Below the pieces are notes generated by a model. That model had not been told where the DNA came from. It ran no database searches and saw only the letters and a program-made list of their open reading frames with translations. Of a stretch of DNA of 64,000 bases, positions 61,141 to 64,000 are shown piece after piece. Source of the stretch: Torreya grandis. Lineage: Eukaryota > Streptophyta > Pinopsida > Cupressales > Taxaceae. The stretch is taken from positions 833,501 through 897,500 of the forward strand of contig JARHVA010005356.1 of the NCBI GenBank assembly GCA_037957365.1, in the 5' to 3' direction. A program made the position numbers and the translations under genes. Within the stretch, counting starts at the first letter, position 1, and the number at the start of each line of letters is the position of its first letter.

Positions 61141-61449
61141 GAGATTATTCTAATTTAACACATTTGACAGGTATGAGACATTTTATCAAAAATGATACAT
61201 GAAAAAAACCATAGATTTTAAATAGAGGAAGAACAAGATGATAATCCACCAAGATAATATTTTACACTATGTCAAAAGGTCCAACTTAGTGTGGTGCTAA
61301 CTTAACAATTTTAACAAACATAATTAAACTTTTATGAGGTATTACCCTTAGAAATACATTTTCTAAAACTTTAAATTCTCTATGTGATCTTTTTAGATCT
61401 ATATAGCTTTTATTTTGATTTGAGGTAGATTTTAATCTTTGTCATATGA

Positions 61450-62330
61450 CATCCATTTTTTAATCATACTCTCACAAAGTTTTAGGACCTCAAAATACAT
61501 GATTTTCTAGATTGTTCCAACCCAAAGGAGATCTACACTTTCATCCATACAAGGCCTCAAATGGTTCCATCCTGACCACATAATGATAGGTGTTGTTATA
61601 GGTAACCTCCACTAAGTATAACAAATCTTCTCACTTGTAGTTTTAATCCATTACATACATTCTCAACATCTCTTCAATAATCATATTCAATCTTTTAGTT
61701 TACCCATCTATTTTTAGAAGATAAGTTGAATATAAATTGAGCTTCATAGCAAAAGTAGTAAGCATGGTTGCCAAAATTAAGAAGTGAATAGTTTATCACT
61801 ATATGAGATAACCACTTCAGGCACTCGATGAAGGTGAACCACTTATTTTATAAATATTTTAGTTAGTATGGTATCATTATCCATGATATTTCCTATAATA
61901 AAGTGTACCACTTTAGTGATTTTATCAATCACCACCAGATTGAATCATGTTTATTATGAGATTTAGGCAATCCCATGATGAAATAGATAGATATTACAAC
62001 CCACTTCCTTTATGTAATGGACTTAGGGTGAATAAATCCTCTAATATGAACATTCTCAAATTTTTAATATTGGTATTCTAGGCACTTGGCTATAAAGACA
62101 ACCACATCTTTTTTTAACCCATTCTAGAAATATAGCCCTTTCAGCTCTTGTGTCATTTTTTTGAAACCTATATGAGCATAATGAGGTGTACTATGCACTT
62201 CATTCAAAACCTATTCCCTAAAATTTCCTGAGTTTATAATGGAAATTTTACATTTTTGTATCAATAGACCATCTAGATCAACTAAAAAATCAAAGTCAAA
62301 ACCTTCTATGTCTATTTTAGCATAAATTTT
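61450..62330 (-). pseudogene. Chromovirus integrase
   Basis: The minus strand shows a zinc-binding region (HSTPHYAHIGFKKMTQELKG, YFWNGLKKDVVVFIAKCLE) near 62,210-62,080. It is followed by a core segment ISIYFIMGLPKSHNKHDSIW (about 62,010-61,950), in which the first catalytic Asp is changed to Tyr. Later text (DHYHY-like, then GLVWMKV) is frame-broken. Order after RNase H and before the chromodomain-like tail is normal. Confidence 0.75.
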
Positions 62331-62399
62331 AAGGCATTCAAAATCAAAATTATGCTATTCAAGAATAGAATTTTTAAATGAATACTGGATAACAATGAT

Positions 62400-62819
62400 G
62401 ATAGAAATTCATATTCACCTAATTAGATAATTGGCCACCCTATTCTCTTTATCTTTCACATAATCAATATTAATATCAAAATTACTAATAAATTCTAGCC
62501 ACCATTTTTGCTTTGCATTCATCTCATCTTGAGTAAATAAGGGTGTAAATATGTGATGGTTAAATTTTAAAATTGAATTGATTTCCTAACAAGAATGCTC
62601 TCACTATTTTAAGGTATGAATGAAAATAGATAATATTAAATCATGAGTGGGGTAATTCTGCTCATGAGTTTTGATTTTTGTCGACTCATAGGCAACCATT
62701 TTGCCATCTTGAGTCAAAATAGCACTAATGCCTAACTTGTAGGCATCACCCCAAATTTCAAATTTCCCATTGAAATCTAGTATATTTTGAATAGGATTTG
62801 AAGTCAACAAATGCCTTAG
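62400..62819 (-). pseudogene. Chromovirus RNase H
   Basis: An open minus-strand frame (62,810-62,604, 68 codons) reads FEIWGDAYKLGISAILTQDG and KMVAYESTKIKTHEQNYPTH, the gypsy RNase H pattern, with the first catalytic Asp in GDAY. It continues, after a frame change, into KWWLEFISNFDINIDYVKDK near 62,500-62,440, the C-terminal part. It degrades the RNA strand of the hybrid in active relatives. Confidence 0.85.
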
Positions 62820-62879
62820 TTTTTAAAATGTAGGCTTGTATTTAGGGGACCAATCATATATATTTCCCATTCTTTACAA

Positions 62880-63471
62880 GGAAGTTATGGGGTGAGAAAT
62901 CCTTGCAAAATATTTCACATACCTATGGTAGTAGCAAGAAATCCCCATGAATCTTATCAATTAATGTAAATTATTTAAAAATAGACACTCATTAATGGTT
63001 TCAATATATATAGGGTCAACTTTAAGCCAATTCACAAAAATTAGATGTCCTAAATAGTGTATTTTAGATTGAAATAAAGAACACTAGGATAGCTTACCAT
63101 ATAATTTACTCTACCTTAAATGATTTAGTACTAGCCTTAGGTGTTTCTCATGTTATTATTTACTCCTTAAATATATTAGAATGGCATATTAAAATACCAA
63201 CACAAACTTATCAAAAAAATATTGGATTACATTATTCATTAAATTCATGAATGTTGCAGGAAAATTAGTTAGTCCAAAGGGTATAATTTCAAATTCATAG
63301 TGTCCATATCTTGTTCTATATGTAGTCTTATAGACATCTTCATCTTTGATAAATAATTTTTGGTACCCCAATCAAAGATATATTTTTGAAAATATAGTAG
63401 TTCTTTTCTTTTGATCAAAAAGATCATAAATGTGAAGAATGGGATGATTATTCTTGATAGTGACCTTATTG
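62880..63471. repeat. 592-bp tandem duplication, unit 1
   Basis: 62,880-63,471 and 63,472-64,000 (cut by the window end) align with only about a dozen differences. Period is fixed by GGTGAGAAAT at 62,891 and 63,483, and by the ends of the two open frames (63,371 and 63,963). Confidence 0.95.
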
Positions 63472-64000
63472 GGAAGGTATGGGGTGAGAAATCCTTGAAA
63501 AATATTTCACATACCTATGGTAGTAGCAAGAAATCCCCATGAATCTTATCAATTAATGTAAATTATTTAAAAATAGACACTCATTAATGGTTTCAATATA
63601 TATAGGGTCAACTTTAAGCCAATTCACAAAAATTAGATGTCCTAAACAGTGAATTTTAGATTGAAATAAAGAACACTTGGATAGCTTACCATATAATTTA
63701 CTCTACCTTAAATGATTTATTACTAGCCTTAGGTGTTTCTCATGTTATTATTTACTCCTTAAATATATTAGAATGCCATATTAAAATACCAACACAAACT
63801 TATCAAGAAAATATTGGATTACATTATTCATTAAATTCATGCATGTTGCAGGAAAATTAGTTAGTCCAAAGGGTATAATTTCAAATTCATAGTGTCCATA
63901 TCTTGTTCCATATGTAGTCTTATGGACATCTTCATCTTTGATACATAATTTTTGGTACCCCAATCAAAGATATATTTTTGAAAATATAGTAGTTCTTTTC
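63472..64000. repeat. 592-bp tandem duplication, unit 2 (truncated by window end)
   Basis: See unit 1. A third unit to the right cannot be excluded. Confidence 0.95.

Larger units (their letters stand above)
62820..64000 (-). pseudogene. Chromovirus reverse transcriptase with an internal tandem duplication
   Basis: Two near-identical minus-strand blocks contain GYQKLFIKDEDVYKTTYRTR and HYEFEIIPFGLTNFPATFMN (63,371-63,189 and, with a few changes, 63,963-63,781). Each ends FDKFVLVF, where the YxDD box should follow; instead there is a stop and YAILIYL, so the catalytic Asp pair is lost. After the left block come the connection residues (GHLIFVNWLKVDPIYIET, YYHRYVKYFARISHPI) and then RNase H. 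The duplicated unit begins at the N-terminal part of the domain. The upstream protease and gag lie beyond the window. Confidence 0.85.

Overview
The window looks like repeat-dense intergenic DNA from a large plant nuclear genome. It is strongly AT-rich and I see no intact host gene, tRNA or rRNA. Nearly every recognisable coding trace is a decayed retrotransposon. The protein types (plant DUF4283/zinc-knuckle LINEs, chromovirus and Tat/Athila Ty3/gypsy elements) are plant types. The age and size of the nested stack fit a gymnosperm such as a conifer, but that assignment is inference.

Layout. 1-301: 3' end of a LINE, inserted in the integrase of a minus-strand Tat-lineage gypsy element (about 302-6,810). 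6,815-7,389 and 17,590-18,220 are two halves of one minus-strand chromovirus gag-protease, split by a plus-strand gypsy element (7,390-17,584; LTRs 7,390-11,406 and 16,100-17,584). The 5' LTR of that element was itself hit by a LINE carrying only ORF1 (7,589-9,330) and later acquired large CA/TA microsatellites and an internal duplication. The split chromovirus begins with a tRNA-Met primer site at 18,644-18,658 and an LTR reaching about 19,009.

19,011-45,250 is best read as one old element with very long LTRs. It has a truncated 5' LTR (19,011 to about 21,565), a short internal region (about 2 kb after removing insertions), a polypurine tract at 31,655-31,666, and a 3' LTR from about 31,670 to about 45,250. 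An 8.1-kb LINE with a clear 19-bp target duplication (21,778-29,860) sits in the internal region. A 7.9-kb Tat/Athila-like gypsy element (34,516-42,429) sits in the 3' LTR. The LINE carries ORF1, ORF2 (endonuclease, reverse transcriptase, RNase H) and an extra third reading frame. The gypsy element carries an integrase and an array of degenerate palindromes.

45,251-56,340 is non-coding repeat DNA with paired repeats, a GA/GAA microsatellite and scattered short palindromes. 56,350-58,400 is a minus-strand Athila/Tat-like polymerase remnant. 60,926-64,000 is a minus-strand chromovirus polymerase whose reverse-transcriptase segment is tandemly duplicated (592-bp period). Its 3' LTR starts at 60,925.

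No genes act together as a pathway. The value of the window is in the insertion order, an ORF1-only LINE that appears to share its 3' end with an autonomous LINE, the LINE third reading frame, and palindromic arrays inside an LTR element. LTR, PBS and target-site calls were made by eye; all coordinates without a stated sequence junction are approximate.
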